Shown in pieces: positions 23,022 through 32,065 of a DNA stretch of 64,000 nt. A program made the translations under genes and the position numbers. The stretch spans positions 28,579 to 92,578 of the forward strand of contig JAGHJI010000080.1 in assembly GCA_017886765.1 (NCBI GenBank), given 5' to 3'. The stretch comes from Eubacterium sp. Its GTDB lineage: Bacteria; Bacillota; Clostridia; Oscillospirales; Acutalibacteraceae. The notes beneath the pieces are model-generated. The model saw only the letters and a program-made list of their open reading frames with translations, was not told the origin of the DNA and searched no databases. Every line of letters starts with the position of its first letter. Position 1 is the stretch's first letter.

Positions 23022-23843
23022 ATGAGCGAATGCACAAATGACTGCGCAAGCTGTAAGGAAAACTGTGCTTCAAGAAAGATGACGAAGGAAGATTTCCTTA
23101 AGCCTATGAATAAATATTCAAATATAAAAAAAGTTATCGGCGTTGTCAGCGGCAAGGGCGGAGTAGGCAAAAGCCTTGTTACCTGCCTGCTGGCGTCCAA
23201 ATGCGCGAAAGCAGGTCTTAAAGCAGGCTTACTGGACGCGGATATCACCGGTCCGTCTGTACCAAAATCTTTCGGCATAACGGAACGCGCCATGCAGGAC
23301 GGGGAATGTCTGCTTCCTGCTGTGGCTGACGGAAACATTAAAATGATGAGTATTAATCTGCTGCTGGAGGACACCAACTCCCCTGTTGTTTGGAGAGGTC
23401 CTGTTATCAGCGGCGTCATCGAACAATTCTGGAGCGATGTGCGCTGGGGCGAGCTGGATTATCTCTTTGTGGATATGCCTCCGGGAACCGGCGATGTGGC
23501 GCTGACGGTATTCCAGAGTCTGCCCGTTGACGGAATCGTTATTGTTTCAACTCCGCAGGATCTGGTAAAGATGATTGTGAATAAAGCCTATAACATGGCT
23601 AAAATGATGAATATTCCCGTTCTCGGACTGATCGAGAACATGAGTTACTATGTGTGCGAGGACTGCGGCAAAAAGATTGACATTTTCGGAAAATCGCAGA
23701 TTGATGAAACCGCCGCTGAACTGGGACTTCCGGTACTCGCCAAGCTGCCAATCAACCCGGATATAAACAAGCTGGTTGATGACGGCAGAATATATGAGGC
23801 GGAGTGCAAAGAACTTGATGAATTTATTTCCGCCCTAAAATAA
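23022..23843 (+). CDS. Mrp/NBP35-family Fe-S cluster carrier ATPase
   Basis: A 273-residue P-loop ATPase that assembles or carries 4Fe-4S clusters (ApbC/Mrp). An N-terminal Cys-rich segment (CTNDCASCKENC, residues 4-15) as in NBP35-like proteins precedes the deviant Walker A SGKGGVGKS near residue 40; DADITGPSVP is the second P-loop-adjacent motif. FVDMPPGTGDV is Walker B, and CEDCGKKIDIFG carries the C-terminal CxxC that binds the bridging cluster. The start is the ATG at 23022 after GAGGGTGA; an upstream GTG at 23013 is less likely. Confidence 0.94.
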   Translation: MSECTNDCASCKENCASRKMTKEDFLKPMNKYSNIKKVIGVVSGKGGVGKSLVTCLLASKCAKAGLKAGLLDADITGPSVPKSFGITERAMQDGECLLPAVADGNIKMMSINLLLEDTNSPVVWRGPVISGVIEQFWSDVRWGELDYLFVDMPPGTGDVALTVFQSLPVDGIVIVSTPQDLVKMIVNKAYNMAKMMNIPVLGLIENMSYYVCEDCGKKIDIFGKSQIDETAAELGLPVLAKLPINPDINKLVDDGRIYEAECKELDEFISALK

Positions 23844-23855
23844 AAGGAGAATACA

Positions 23856-24353
23856 ATGGCCAAAAGAGAAGGATATATCAACTGGGACGAATACTTTATG
23901 GGCGTGGCGATCCTTGCTTCCCAGAGGAGCAAGGACCCGAACACACAGGTTGGCGCCTGTATAGTAAACGACGACAATAAAATCATGTCCGTAGGATACA
24001 ACGGCTTTCCGAGGGGATGCAGCGACGATGAATTCCCCTGGGACCGCAGCGGCGACAAGGACAGCGACACAAAATACCCCTATGTCTGCCATGCCGAACT
24101 AAACGCGATTTTAAACGCCGGCGGCAACAACCTCAGCGGCTGCCGCATATATGTGGCGCTTTTCCCCTGCAACGAATGCGCCAAAGCAATCATTCAATGC
24201 GGCATCAAGGAAGTAATATACATAAGCGATAAATATAAGGACACCGACCTGGTACAGGCGAGCAAAAGAATGCTAAACAGCGCCGGAGTCAAGCTGACGC
24301 ATTTCAACTCAAATAAATCCATCACCATAGATTTTAATGCTGAGGAAATATAA
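23856..24353 (+). CDS. Deoxycytidylate (dCMP) deaminase
   Basis: Converts dCMP to dUMP for thymidylate synthesis. The 165-residue protein has the zinc-binding motifs CHAELNAI (His and catalytic Glu, near residue 80) and PCNECAKAI (two Cys), plus the N-terminal WDEYFMGVA and SKDPNTQVGAC stretches typical of ComEB-type deaminases. An extra Asp-rich insert (WDRSGDKDSDTKYP) precedes the zinc motif. AAGGAG precedes the ATG, and the gene follows mrp by 12 bp. A ThyX-like protein is encoded at 37.2 kb, so two steps around dUMP may be represented here. Confidence 0.95.
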   Translation: MAKREGYINWDEYFMGVAILASQRSKDPNTQVGACIVNDDNKIMSVGYNGFPRGCSDDEFPWDRSGDKDSDTKYPYVCHAELNAILNAGGNNLSGCRIYVALFPCNECAKAIIQCGIKEVIYISDKYKDTDLVQASKRMLNSAGVKLTHFNSNKSITIDFNAEEI

Positions 24354-24357
24354 CTTA

Positions 24358-24972
24358 ATGAATATCGATATTTATGATTTTGACAAAACCATCGTACCCT
24401 TTGACAGCGGCTCTCTGTTTTGCGGATATTGCCTGCTGCATTACCCGTATCTCATTCTGTTTCTGCCTATTGCTGTACCCGTTCTTTTGACGGCAGCGAT
24501 ACTGATGATTTTGAAAATAATCCGCTTTACCGATTTTAAAAAAATCTGCTTTATGTTTGTCCCCCTTATTCCGCTTGACAAGGCAGTCAAAGGCTTTTGG
24601 GACCGGCATGAAAAAGATGTACATAAATGGTTCTATAAAAGGGAAAGATATTCCGTTGTAATCAGCGCGTCTCCCGATTTTCTCCTTAATGAAATCGGAG
24701 ACCGTTTGGGATTTGACAAGCTTATCTGCACCCGGCACAACAGAAAAACCGGCTCCATTATAGGAGAGAATTGCCGGGGCGAGGAAAAGGTAAAAAGGCT
24801 TTCTCAGGAATTTGATATGACAGACATAAATGTTATAAATGTTTACTCCGATTCACTCAAACACGACAGACCCATTTTTTCTTTGGGAAAAAACTGCTAT
24901 CAGATAGTTAACAGCAAAATTGTACCTTTCAAATATGACGAGGTATACACGAACGGAGACTTGAGGGGATGA
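24358..24972 (+). CDS. HAD-family phosphatase with internal membrane segments
   Basis: A 204-residue HAD-IB-like phosphatase. Motif I is YDFDKTIVP (DxDxT type) at residue 5, motif II the Ser of VISASPDF near 98, and motif IV YSDSLKHDRP near 165. The cap region (30-62) is unusually hydrophobic, HYPYLILFLPIAVPVLLTAA, suggesting one or two membrane helices, so a lipid-linked or membrane phosphomonoester substrate is plausible. The start at 24358 lies 4 bp after the dCMP deaminase stop and uses GAGGAA. It is part of a tight mrp-deaminase-HAD-secreted protein run. It is not clearly SerB. Confidence 0.85.
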   Translation: MNIDIYDFDKTIVPFDSGSLFCGYCLLHYPYLILFLPIAVPVLLTAAILMILKIIRFTDFKKICFMFVPLIPLDKAVKGFWDRHEKDVHKWFYKRERYSVVISASPDFLLNEIGDRLGFDKLICTRHNRKTGSIIGENCRGEEKVKRLSQEFDMTDINVINVYSDSLKHDRPIFSLGKNCYQIVNSKIVPFKYDEVYTNGDLRG

Positions 24973-24975
24973 CTT

Positions 24976-26286
24976 ATGAAAAAAACGATTGCAATTTGCG
25001 TCCTGCTTGCGGCTGTAATAGGCACGTTTATCTATTCGTATCAATACAGAAGTGAAAAGATAACGCAGCAGACATCGGTAATTGCAGCAACATCGGCACA
25101 AACGACTGAAAGCGAGACCGCGAATGAAGAAGAAGCGGCTCAGGGACGGCATCTTGTAGCCGAGGACAAGGAAAACGACTATCAGATCTATTTTGACGGA
25201 ACAAATACGGAAATCGTACACGGCGAATATAAAAGAACTTTCACTTCATGGTCATATTCTTTAAGCTGTGAGGATCCTGTAATTTACTGCAAGGACTATG
25301 ACGGCGACGGCGATAACGAACTGATGCTGAAAATTGTAAACGGGAGACTTGAAGAACAGTATGACAAAAACTCGTCTCCATATACCTATGCGCTTTATAT
25401 GTTTGAGCCGATAACCACCAGTTCCGGAGAAAAAACATTTTCAGCAATTGTTGCGTCTGCGGACACGTGGAAAGAGCCGTTTGCCGAGGCCATCAATTGC
25501 GAGCTGACGCAGCTAAAAAACTGCAATAAATTTCTGCAATTTACAATGGATGACGCAGACGAGACAATCGTCTACAACGAAAAAACCGGTATTACCACAA
25601 ACGAACATGTAGGTTACGGACTTGCGTTTTGCGACAACAGCAAAAACTACTACACACTTGACAGATGGACAAGAGGCGCAGGCATCTATGATCTTGATAA
25701 GAACGGAAACATTACGCTGGACATACAGGTCCTCGTTAATTATCAGGAAATTACGGATACGCAGTATTTAGGCAACATTCATTGTGAAATGACAGTTACC
25801 GACAATATGTTCTCCATATCGCCCAATACAATTGTCTTTAACGCTATTGACCCATATGAGGTGGCAGACCCGAGAGACCTGGCAGAAAGCAAATGGACCT
25901 GCGTAATAGACAATGAAAGCGCCGGTACAAATTTTAAAAGCACCGAAATTGATTGGATCGACGCCGAGTTCAGCCTGGAAAACACCGACGAGCAAAACGC
26001 ACAGTACTTTGAATCCATGCCAAGCAAAATAAAATGTGTGGACAGTGTGAAATTTACTCAGGGCGCTGTTGTGCTCACCGCAAAGGACGGTTATACATTT
26101 TCACAAACCATTGCTGACAGCGGTAAGTTTTCCGTACTGATCAACAGCGGTGAGGACGATGAATACGATATATCATATACCTGCAGCGTCAGCAATAAAA
26201 ACAATTCCAGCACGCTTACAATTAAATTTGATAAAACGTATGACAAGGAAGATTTTGGCAATATTACAATTAAATTCGGAGTATAA
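24976..26286 (+). CDS. Hypothetical secreted or membrane-anchored protein
   Basis: A 436-residue protein I do not recognise. An N-terminal hydrophobic segment (TIAICVLLAAVIGTFIYSY, residues 4-22) with a basic start acts as signal or anchor; there is no lipobox. A Thr/Glu/Ala linker follows (~35-55). The first folded part contains KDYDGDGDNELM near residue 110, a calcium-binding-like acidic loop as in EF-hand or FG-GAP repeats. The C-terminal part (~330-436) alternates polar and hydrophobic residues and looks like a beta-sandwich. It starts 3 bp after the HAD gene, which suggests co-expression. Confidence 0.82.
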   Translation: MKKTIAICVLLAAVIGTFIYSYQYRSEKITQQTSVIAATSAQTTESETANEEEAAQGRHLVAEDKENDYQIYFDGTNTEIVHGEYKRTFTSWSYSLSCEDPVIYCKDYDGDGDNELMLKIVNGRLEEQYDKNSSPYTYALYMFEPITTSSGEKTFSAIVASADTWKEPFAEAINCELTQLKNCNKFLQFTMDDADETIVYNEKTGITTNEHVGYGLAFCDNSKNYYTLDRWTRGAGIYDLDKNGNITLDIQVLVNYQEITDTQYLGNIHCEMTVTDNMFSISPNTIVFNAIDPYEVADPRDLAESKWTCVIDNESAGTNFKSTEIDWIDAEFSLENTDEQNAQYFESMPSKIKCVDSVKFTQGAVVLTAKDGYTFSQTIADSGKFSVLINSGEDDEYDISYTCSVSNKNNSSTLTIKFDKTYDKEDFGNITIKFGV

Positions 26287-26339
26287 TTGTCTTATACAAG
26301 AATAAAATATAAATAAAAACTAAAGAATTTTAATTAAAG

Positions 26340-26368
26340 TTGATTATGTATGTCTGATATGATATCAT
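26340..26368 (+). promoter_or_regulatory. Promoter of the degV gene
   Basis: TTGATT at 26340-26345 and TATCAT at 26363-26368, 17-bp spacer. Confidence 0.65.
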
Positions 26369-26407
26369 ACTAAAGATTTAAAAAAACAGGAGGTTTGGCT
26401 GAACAGT

Positions 26408-27262
26408 ATGAAAGAAGTTATAATTACAGCAGATTCTACCTGTGATTTGCCTTCTCAATTCATTGAGCAAAACAATATTGTAATTCTGCCGCTTTCCGTT
26501 CTTTTGGGTGATAAATCATATTATGACGGTATAGACGTTTTTCCGAAAGATATTTATGCATATGTTGAAAAGACCGGAATCCTGCCAAAAACATCTGCGG
26601 TAACTCCGGCGCAGTATTATGAGGTTTTTGAAAAGGCTCACGAAGAGGGCAAGGCGGTGGTCCATATCGGTCTTTCTTCCGCCATTTCATCAAGCTATCA
26701 GAATGCATGTATTGCCGCGGGAGAATTTGACGATATTTACTGCATCGATTCAAAAAGTCTCTGCACCGCTATGGGACTTCTGGTCTTAAAGGCATGCGAT
26801 TTCAGAGCGAAAGGATTTGACGCAAAAAAAATCGCCCACCGCGTCAATGCATTAGTGCCAAAGGTAAGCACCACCTTTGTGCTGGACAATCTGGAATATC
26901 TGCATAAAGGCGGCAGGTGCTCTGCTGTTACGAAATTCAGCGCAAATATACTGGGTATCAAACCCAGCATTGCTGTTGACCCCGCAACCGGAACCCTGGA
27001 CGTTGCCAAAAAGTACCGCGGAAAAATGGATGTTGTCTATAAACAGTATATCAACGACTGTCTGAGAGATATAAACAAGATTGATACGTCACGTATCGTT
27101 ATTGCCAACAGCGGCGGTATCAGTCCGGATATCATCAGCTTTGCAAAAGGCGTAATTGAAGGAAAGGCAAAATTCGGTGAGATCATCCTCGCCGATGCGA
27201 AATGCACCATATCATCCCACTGCGGTCCGCGTACCCTGGCAATCTTTTATATAAAAAAATAG
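26408..27262 (+). CDS. DegV-family fatty-acid-binding protein
   Basis: A 284-residue DegV/FakB-type protein, which holds a fatty acid for phosphorylation by FakA. The family features are TADSTCDLP at residue 8, KTSAVTPAQYYEVF near 58, HIGLSSAISSSYQNA near 82, and YLHKGGRCSAV near 165. Several DegV paralogues are usual in clostridia and each may bind a different acyl chain. The AGGAGG (26388-26393) is 14 nt from the ATG, longer than usual; an in-frame CTG at 26399 would fit better, so the start is slightly uncertain. No fakA is in the window. Confidence 0.93.
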   Translation: MKEVIITADSTCDLPSQFIEQNNIVILPLSVLLGDKSYYDGIDVFPKDIYAYVEKTGILPKTSAVTPAQYYEVFEKAHEEGKAVVHIGLSSAISSSYQNACIAAGEFDDIYCIDSKSLCTAMGLLVLKACDFRAKGFDAKKIAHRVNALVPKVSTTFVLDNLEYLHKGGRCSAVTKFSANILGIKPSIAVDPATGTLDVAKKYRGKMDVVYKQYINDCLRDINKIDTSRIVIANSGGISPDIISFAKGVIEGKAKFGEIILADAKCTISSHCGPRTLAIFYIKK

Positions 27263-27369
27263 TCATACAAACGGTGAAGCAAAGATATTATATAAATTCC
27301 AAAAACTGTCTTTGTTTAGCCGTTTTTCTTTCCCAGAATTGTAAACCTATAAAGGAGAAAAAGTATACA

Positions 27370-28311
27370 ATGTCTTTAAAAAACGATATTTTATATGAAC
27401 TGTTGAACAACGACGACTACATAAGCGGGCAAGCGCTTTCCAAAAAATTCTCAAAAAGCCGCGCCGCTGTATGGAAGGCAGTTAAAAGCCTTATCCATGA
27501 CGGCTATGATATTGACGCCGTTACAAACAGGGGTTATAAACTCACGGACAGCAACAATCTGATCTCCGCCCAAAGCATAAAAGCGGCTGTTAAAAGCGAC
27601 GTAGAAGTGCTGTATTTCCCTTCTGTAGACTCCACCAACAACTGCTGCAAAAGGCTTCTTGCCGATGGAAAAAACGGAGTTTTTCTTGTTACTGCCGACG
27701 AACAGACCGCCGGAAGAGGCAGGCAGGGCAAAAGCTTCTATTCCCCGCCCCTTACCGGCGTTTATTTCAGTCTGGTAATCCGGCCCCGGACCACTTTGCA
27801 AAATGCGGTAACCGCTACCACGGCGGCTGCAGTAGCGGTTTGCAAGGCGATAGAAAAGCTCACGGACAAAAAGCCGAAAATCAAATGGGTTAACGATGTT
27901 TACCTTGACGGCAAAAAGATCTGCGGAATTCTGACGGAAGCCGTAACCAACTTTGAGGACGCAACCGTGGAAAGCGTAATCATCGGTATCGGAATAAATA
28001 TCACCACTGTAGATTTTCCCGAAGATGTGCCAAGCGCAGGAAGTTTAAACGCAAAAATCAGCAGAAACGGACTTATCGCAGAAATTACCAGCGAGCTGCT
28101 GGAAATCGCTCAAGGAGATTATAATGCCTTTATTGCGTATTACCGCAGCCATTCCATGGTGATCGGCGAAAAAATTAAGTTTATCCACAACGCAAAGGTT
28201 ACCGCGGCAACAGCCGTTGCCATTGATGAAACCGGGGGATTGGAGGTGGAGCTTGAAAACGGCGAGCACACTGTCCTGCGCAGCGGTGAAATCAGCATAA
28301 GAAGATTTTAA
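27370..28311 (+). CDS. birA: Biotin--protein ligase / biotin operon repressor BirA
   Basis: Activates biotin to biotinyl-AMP and attaches it to carboxyl-carrier proteins; the N-terminal domain can repress biotin genes. The 313-residue protein has a winged helix (1-65; SGQALSKKFSKSRAAVWKAVK), the ligase loop GRGRQGKSF near residue 120, KWVNDVYLDGKKICGILTE near 178 and a small C-terminal SH3-like domain. The start at 27370 follows AAAGGAG with a 12-nt gap; the frame to 27202 overlaps degV and is rejected. A strong bidirectional terminator follows. Confidence 0.95.
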   Translation: MSLKNDILYELLNNDDYISGQALSKKFSKSRAAVWKAVKSLIHDGYDIDAVTNRGYKLTDSNNLISAQSIKAAVKSDVEVLYFPSVDSTNNCCKRLLADGKNGVFLVTADEQTAGRGRQGKSFYSPPLTGVYFSLVIRPRTTLQNAVTATTAAAVAVCKAIEKLTDKKPKIKWVNDVYLDGKKICGILTEAVTNFEDATVESVIIGIGINITTVDFPEDVPSAGSLNAKISRNGLIAEITSELLEIAQGDYNAFIAYYRSHSMVIGEKIKFIHNAKVTAATAVAIDETGGLEVELENGEHTVLRSGEISIRRF

Positions 28312-28360
28312 AAAAATAACCGAACTGTTATCTAACATCATAACAGTTCGGTTATTTTTT
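28311..28360. terminator. Bidirectional terminator between birA and cdaR
   Basis: A 21-bp perfect stem: 28311-28331 pairs with 28340-28360 around an 8-nt loop, with A's on one side and T's on the other. The core arm is ATAACCGAACTGTTAT. Confidence 0.92.
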
Positions 28361-28377
28361 ATATTTATATTGCTTTC

Positions 28378-29667
28378 TTAGGCCTGTGTAATGTTTACAT
28401 CGGCAGTATAATCGCCATAAATCCAGCAGGTGTCGGAATTGCTCAGAGCGGTCGTAACCTTATAGGAAGCTGTGCCCTCTTTAATATCTTCAGCAGATAC
28501 TCCGGAAAGGTCAACAACAAGGCTTACACTGGAGGCTGAAATATCCTCCAGATTTTCCTCGGTGCCGATAACCGTTACTTCATTTGTGCTCAGTCCCGTA
28601 ATGGTGGCATTATAACCCTCAGGCGCATTGATTACACGTATATTGTCCGAGCTTACGGAAACGGTTTTTTCCGTATAATCAGACGGTACATTGACCGTTA
28701 CTTCAATTTCATCAATATTGTCAAGTATAACGAATCCGTCAAGGGACTCCACGTTAAAGGTAAATGTATTCTCACCGGTATTCAGTTTTGAAAAATCAAT
28801 ACTGCCGATAACTGCTTGGGTTATATTGGCATCCTCCAGAACACCGGCATTTACTCTGTCCACACTGTATGAAATATCAAAATCACTCATGTCAAGGCGG
28901 CTGGGCTGCCCGGCAAAATTAGCCGTAACGTCAAGCACCATTTCCCTTAATACAGGTATAGTTATGGTCAGGTTTTCCCCACCGGTTTCAATCGTGATAT
29001 AACTTACATTTGAGCCGTTGCTGTCCAGCGCGTTAACCGTCAGATCCATCGAGGTGGTGGCAGTCAGCTTTTCTTCAATATTTACAACAGCGGTAACGGA
29101 AGCGACCTGGGAAACATACGACCGCGGTCCCCTTACTGTAACCGTGCTTTCGCTGAGCAGGGGCTGTCCCATTGTGTATCCCTCTTCTATAAAATCATCG
29201 TTGGAATACTGGATATCCACATCCATTACCTTTTCATCTTCAACATCAAAATAGGCTCTGTACGCCGTAGGATAATAGCTTGATACGGTAAATTCCGCAT
29301 TTTCATCCGTTTCAACTCTGATCGGTACGTCATACGTTCCGCTGGAGGTCACCGCATTTGTCTGAAGATAGACATTAAGATCATCAGCAGTAATATCTCT
29401 GGCAAGATATTTTTTACAGCTTATGGTTACCTCTACATCTATCTTGTCATCACCATAACATTTCAGTCCCAGCTGCTCCGCGGCGGTACCGGAAAAATCC
29501 GCCGCAACGGAAACATTGATAGTCTTTGTCGTTTCAGGCGACAGGTTTATTGATGTAACGATCCAGATAATAACTGCCAGTATAATGGAAATGATAATAA
29601 GATATTTATCATTATAAATCAGTTTTCTTAATGAAAACTTGTTTTTTTTCTTTTCTTTTTCAGCCAT
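28378..29667 (-). CDS. cdaR: CdaR, YbbR-domain regulator of diadenylate cyclase
   Basis: A 429-residue extracytoplasmic protein with a short basic cytoplasmic start (EKEKKKNKFSLRKLIYNDK), one transmembrane helix (residues ~23-44) and about four YbbR repeats of 80-90 residues (~50-425). In Firmicutes YbbR proteins encoded next to CdaA modulate its cyclic-di-AMP synthesis. The start overlaps the cdaA stop in TAATG, so the two are coupled. glmM, the usual third gene, is not adjacent here. Confidence 0.93.
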   Translation of the reverse strand: MAEKEKKKNKFSLRKLIYNDKYLIIISIILAVIIWIVTSINLSPETTKTINVSVAADFSGTAAEQLGLKCYGDDKIDVEVTISCKKYLARDITADDLNVYLQTNAVTSSGTYDVPIRVETDENAEFTVSSYYPTAYRAYFDVEDEKVMDVDIQYSNDDFIEEGYTMGQPLLSESTVTVRGPRSYVSQVASVTAVVNIEEKLTATTSMDLTVNALDSNGSNVSYITIETGGENLTITIPVLREMVLDVTANFAGQPSRLDMSDFDISYSVDRVNAGVLEDANITQAVIGSIDFSKLNTGENTFTFNVESLDGFVILDNIDEIEVTVNVPSDYTEKTVSVSSDNIRVINAPEGYNATITGLSTNEVTVIGTEENLEDISASSVSLVVDLSGVSAEDIKEGTASYKVTTALSNSDTCWIYGDYTADVNITQA

Positions 29668-30536
29668 TATTTTCTCAGCCTCCTTACCAGTTTTGTAATA
29701 ATCTTGTCATCGGAGGATGAGCCAGACGGAACAAACTCAGTCATAAGAATATCTCTTAAATCGCCGTCGGAAATATCTCTCTGGAGCACGCCCTTTTGTA
29801 CAACCGAAATAAAACCTGTTTCTTCACTGACGATTACTACGATCGCGTCACTTTGCTCCGTAATTCCGATACCTGCCCTGTGCCTTGTACCGAGGGCGGA
29901 GGAAACGATTTTTTTTGTAAGCGGAAGAATACATCCCGCGGCGTAAATCTCACCGTCACGTATCACCATAGCGCCGTCGTGAAGCGGTGATTTAGGGAAA
30001 AAGATATTCTCCACAAGCTCCTTTGACACCTTGGCGTGAATCTCCGTGCCGGTTGCGATTACGTCACCCAAGAGCGTATTGTTTTCAAAACAGATAAGCG
30101 CGCCGATCTTCTGGTCGCTCATATCAGAGCACGCTTTGCAGACAGCTTCGATAGCGTCAGAAATCTCCGCAATTTCCACCGCTACCCCGGGATGAATGAT
30201 GGTCTTCAGATTCTTTGCTGTGGCGCCGTGTCCCACCTGTTCAAGAATTTTTCTGACCTCCGGCGCGAAAAGAATAACAAGAATAATAAGGATATTTGAA
30301 AAAACCGCCTCAAATATATAGCTTGCGGCTTCCATATTAAGGAGATTTACAACGCCGTAAATAACGGCAAGATAAATAAGACCTTTTACAAGCTGAATGG
30401 CCCTTGATTCCCTGATAATACGGATACATATATAAATAAGGATCGAAACCATTACAATATCTAAAAAGTCTGTTATTGTGAAAGTGGAGAATACACTTAT
30501 TATTCGGTTAAAAACATCTGTAATCTGCTCTGCCAT
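29667..30536 (-). CDS. cdaA: Diadenylate cyclase CdaA
   Basis: Makes cyclic-di-AMP from two ATP, a messenger for potassium and cell-wall homeostasis. The 289-residue protein has three N-terminal transmembrane helices (~22-110) and a DAC domain with PLHDGAMVI (DGA motif) and LGTRHRAGIGITEQSDA (RHR motif), both complete. The catalytic residues are intact. It is co-transcribed with cdaR. A C-terminal basic helix (KIITKLVRRLRK) ends the protein. Confidence 0.96.
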   Translation of the reverse strand: MAEQITDVFNRIISVFSTFTITDFLDIVMVSILIYICIRIIRESRAIQLVKGLIYLAVIYGVVNLLNMEAASYIFEAVFSNILIILVILFAPEVRKILEQVGHGATAKNLKTIIHPGVAVEIAEISDAIEAVCKACSDMSDQKIGALICFENNTLLGDVIATGTEIHAKVSKELVENIFFPKSPLHDGAMVIRDGEIYAAGCILPLTKKIVSSALGTRHRAGIGITEQSDAIVVIVSEETGFISVVQKGVLQRDISDGDLRDILMTEFVPSGSSSDDKIITKLVRRLRK

Positions 30537-30612
30537 ATTATACTTCCTCAGTATTGCTGTTTTTACTTTCAGTAATATTTTAACACACGGAAATTGAGAA
30601 ATAAAGGGAATA

Positions 30613-31743
30613 TCAAAGTTTTTTCAAAGAGTTTATAAAAATTTCACATTCACGTTCTGTCGTAAACACGGACGGACTTATCCTGACCGTGCCCCTGTCC
30701 ATCGTACCGAAAGCACGGTGAGCCAAAGGCGCGCAATGAAGCCCGGCGCGAACGGCAATCCCCCTCTGGGCAAGAAGAGAAGCAGTCTTTTCCGACGGGT
30801 AATCATCATAATTAAAGGAAAGAATCGGAGCAAAAACATCCTTTTGGGGAAAAGGCGTATACAGCACTGCTTTTTCGTTTTTACTGAGCTGTGAATAAAG
30901 CATCTGAATGCATTTAAGCTCGTGGCGGCAAATGTTTTCGACGCCCTTTCTTCTGACAAAATCCACTCCCGCGCCGAGGCCTATTATACCACTGTTATTC
31001 AGTGTGCCGGATTCAAACCTGTCAGGCATGGATTCCGGCTGGTTAAGATCCATGGAAGATGAGCCTGTACCGCCTTCCATTATGGTGTTTAATTTTATTT
31101 CATCACGGATTGCCATAAAACCCGTTCCCATCGGGCCGTAAAGGCCTTTATGACCGGGCGCGCACAAAATATCTATATTGTCGGTTTGTCCGCTGACAGA
31201 CAAAACGCCTACACTTTGCGCACCGTCAACAATAAATCTAATGCCTCTTTCACGGCACAGCTTTCCAAGTTCTTTTATAGGAAAAATATATCCGAATACA
31301 TTTGACGCGTGCATACATATGATTACCGACGTATTGCTCTTTATAAGCGCCTTGAAATTTCTCAAAGTTTCTTCCTTATCCATTCCCGGCATAGCGGTAT
31401 CGCAAGTGATCATACCCATATTCGCCAACGAATAAACCGGTCTGGCAACGGCATTATGCTCCAGACCTGAAAGGATAATATGATCACCTTTTTTTACGCT
31501 GCCCTTGATCGCCATATTCAGCGCGGCTGTACAATTCTGTGTAAAAGCAATATTCTGAGGCGGGAACGAAATAAATTCACCCAATTTTTCCCTCACGTCA
31601 TAGATTTTATCCGCGGCTGCAACAGAGGATCTGTAACCTCCCCGCCCGCTGTTGAAGCTGTATTTTTTCATCGCATATCCCGCCGACTGCAAAACCGCGT
31701 TGGGCTTAGGATTCGTGGTGGCGCTGTTATCAAGATATATCAT
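30613..31743 (-). CDS. Cysteine desulfurase-family PLP enzyme (class V aminotransferase fold)
   Basis: A 376-residue PLP enzyme that probably removes sulfur (or selenium) from cysteine. It opens with MIYLDNSATTNPKP, has the PLP-binding Lys in APGHKGLYGPMGTG near residue 200 and a catalytic-loop Cys in RAGLHCAPLAHR near 340. It belongs to the branch encoded next to DUF3343 proteins rather than to IscS or SufS proper; no iscU or suf genes are nearby. Its start codon overlaps the DUF3343 stop in ATGA. The likely task is sulfur or selenium supply to a dedicated acceptor, which is inference. Confidence 0.9.
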   Translation of the reverse strand: MIYLDNSATTNPKPNAVLQSAGYAMKKYSFNSGRGGYRSSVAAADKIYDVREKLGEFISFPPQNIAFTQNCTAALNMAIKGSVKKGDHIILSGLEHNAVARPVYSLANMGMITCDTAMPGMDKEETLRNFKALIKSNTSVIICMHASNVFGYIFPIKELGKLCRERGIRFIVDGAQSVGVLSVSGQTDNIDILCAPGHKGLYGPMGTGFMAIRDEIKLNTIMEGGTGSSSMDLNQPESMPDRFESGTLNNSGIIGLGAGVDFVRRKGVENICRHELKCIQMLYSQLSKNEKAVLYTPFPQKDVFAPILSFNYDDYPSEKTASLLAQRGIAVRAGLHCAPLAHRAFGTMDRGTVRISPSVFTTERECEIFINSLKKL

Positions 31744-31955
31744 CGGGTATCAACACCCCGTATTTTTATTTTTCCGCGCTCCAGTATTTTTACAGGTTCC
31801 TCGCTGTCCGCTGTAACCTCCAAGGCGTAGCCGCAGCCATCGGATTTCACGGGATTTTCTATTTTTTTAATCTGCGCTTTATATCCCTCTGAACGCAGTA
31901 ATCTCTGTCCCCTCTGCGCATTTGTTATCGAACCTACTTTTATATATAAGATCAT
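31740..31955 (-). CDS. DUF3343 small protein, putative S/Se carrier
   Basis: A 71-residue protein of the DUF3343 type: a ferredoxin-like beta-alpha-beta start (ILYIKVGSITNAQRGQRLLRSEGY) and the conserved SDGCGYALEV with a single Cys near residue 43. The family is often described as a putative sulfur/selenium carrier, as it travels with desulfurases of this branch and with YedF/SelD-type genes. The start at the second ATG (31955) gives a 9-nt gap to GAGGT; the first ATG gives only 3. Overlap with the desulfurase start supports a two-component unit. Confidence 0.85.
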   Translation of the reverse strand: MILYIKVGSITNAQRGQRLLRSEGYKAQIKKIENPVKSDGCGYALEVTADSEEPVKILERGKIKIRGVDTR

Positions 31956-32024
31956 ATTCATGGTACCTCATTTCATAACATATTTCATTGTATGAAAAAA
32001 AGCAAGATTGGGAATAGGGAAAAG

Positions 32025-32054
32025 AAAAGGAGAGTCTGGTCAGACTCTCCTTTT
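32025..32054 (-). terminator. Hairpin after the transporter gene
   Basis: AAAAGGAGAGTC and GACTCTCCTTTT arms (32025-32036 with 32043-32054) form a strong stem followed leftward by TTTTCTTTT-type sequence. Confidence 0.75.
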
Positions 32055-32065
32055 GCTCAAACATA

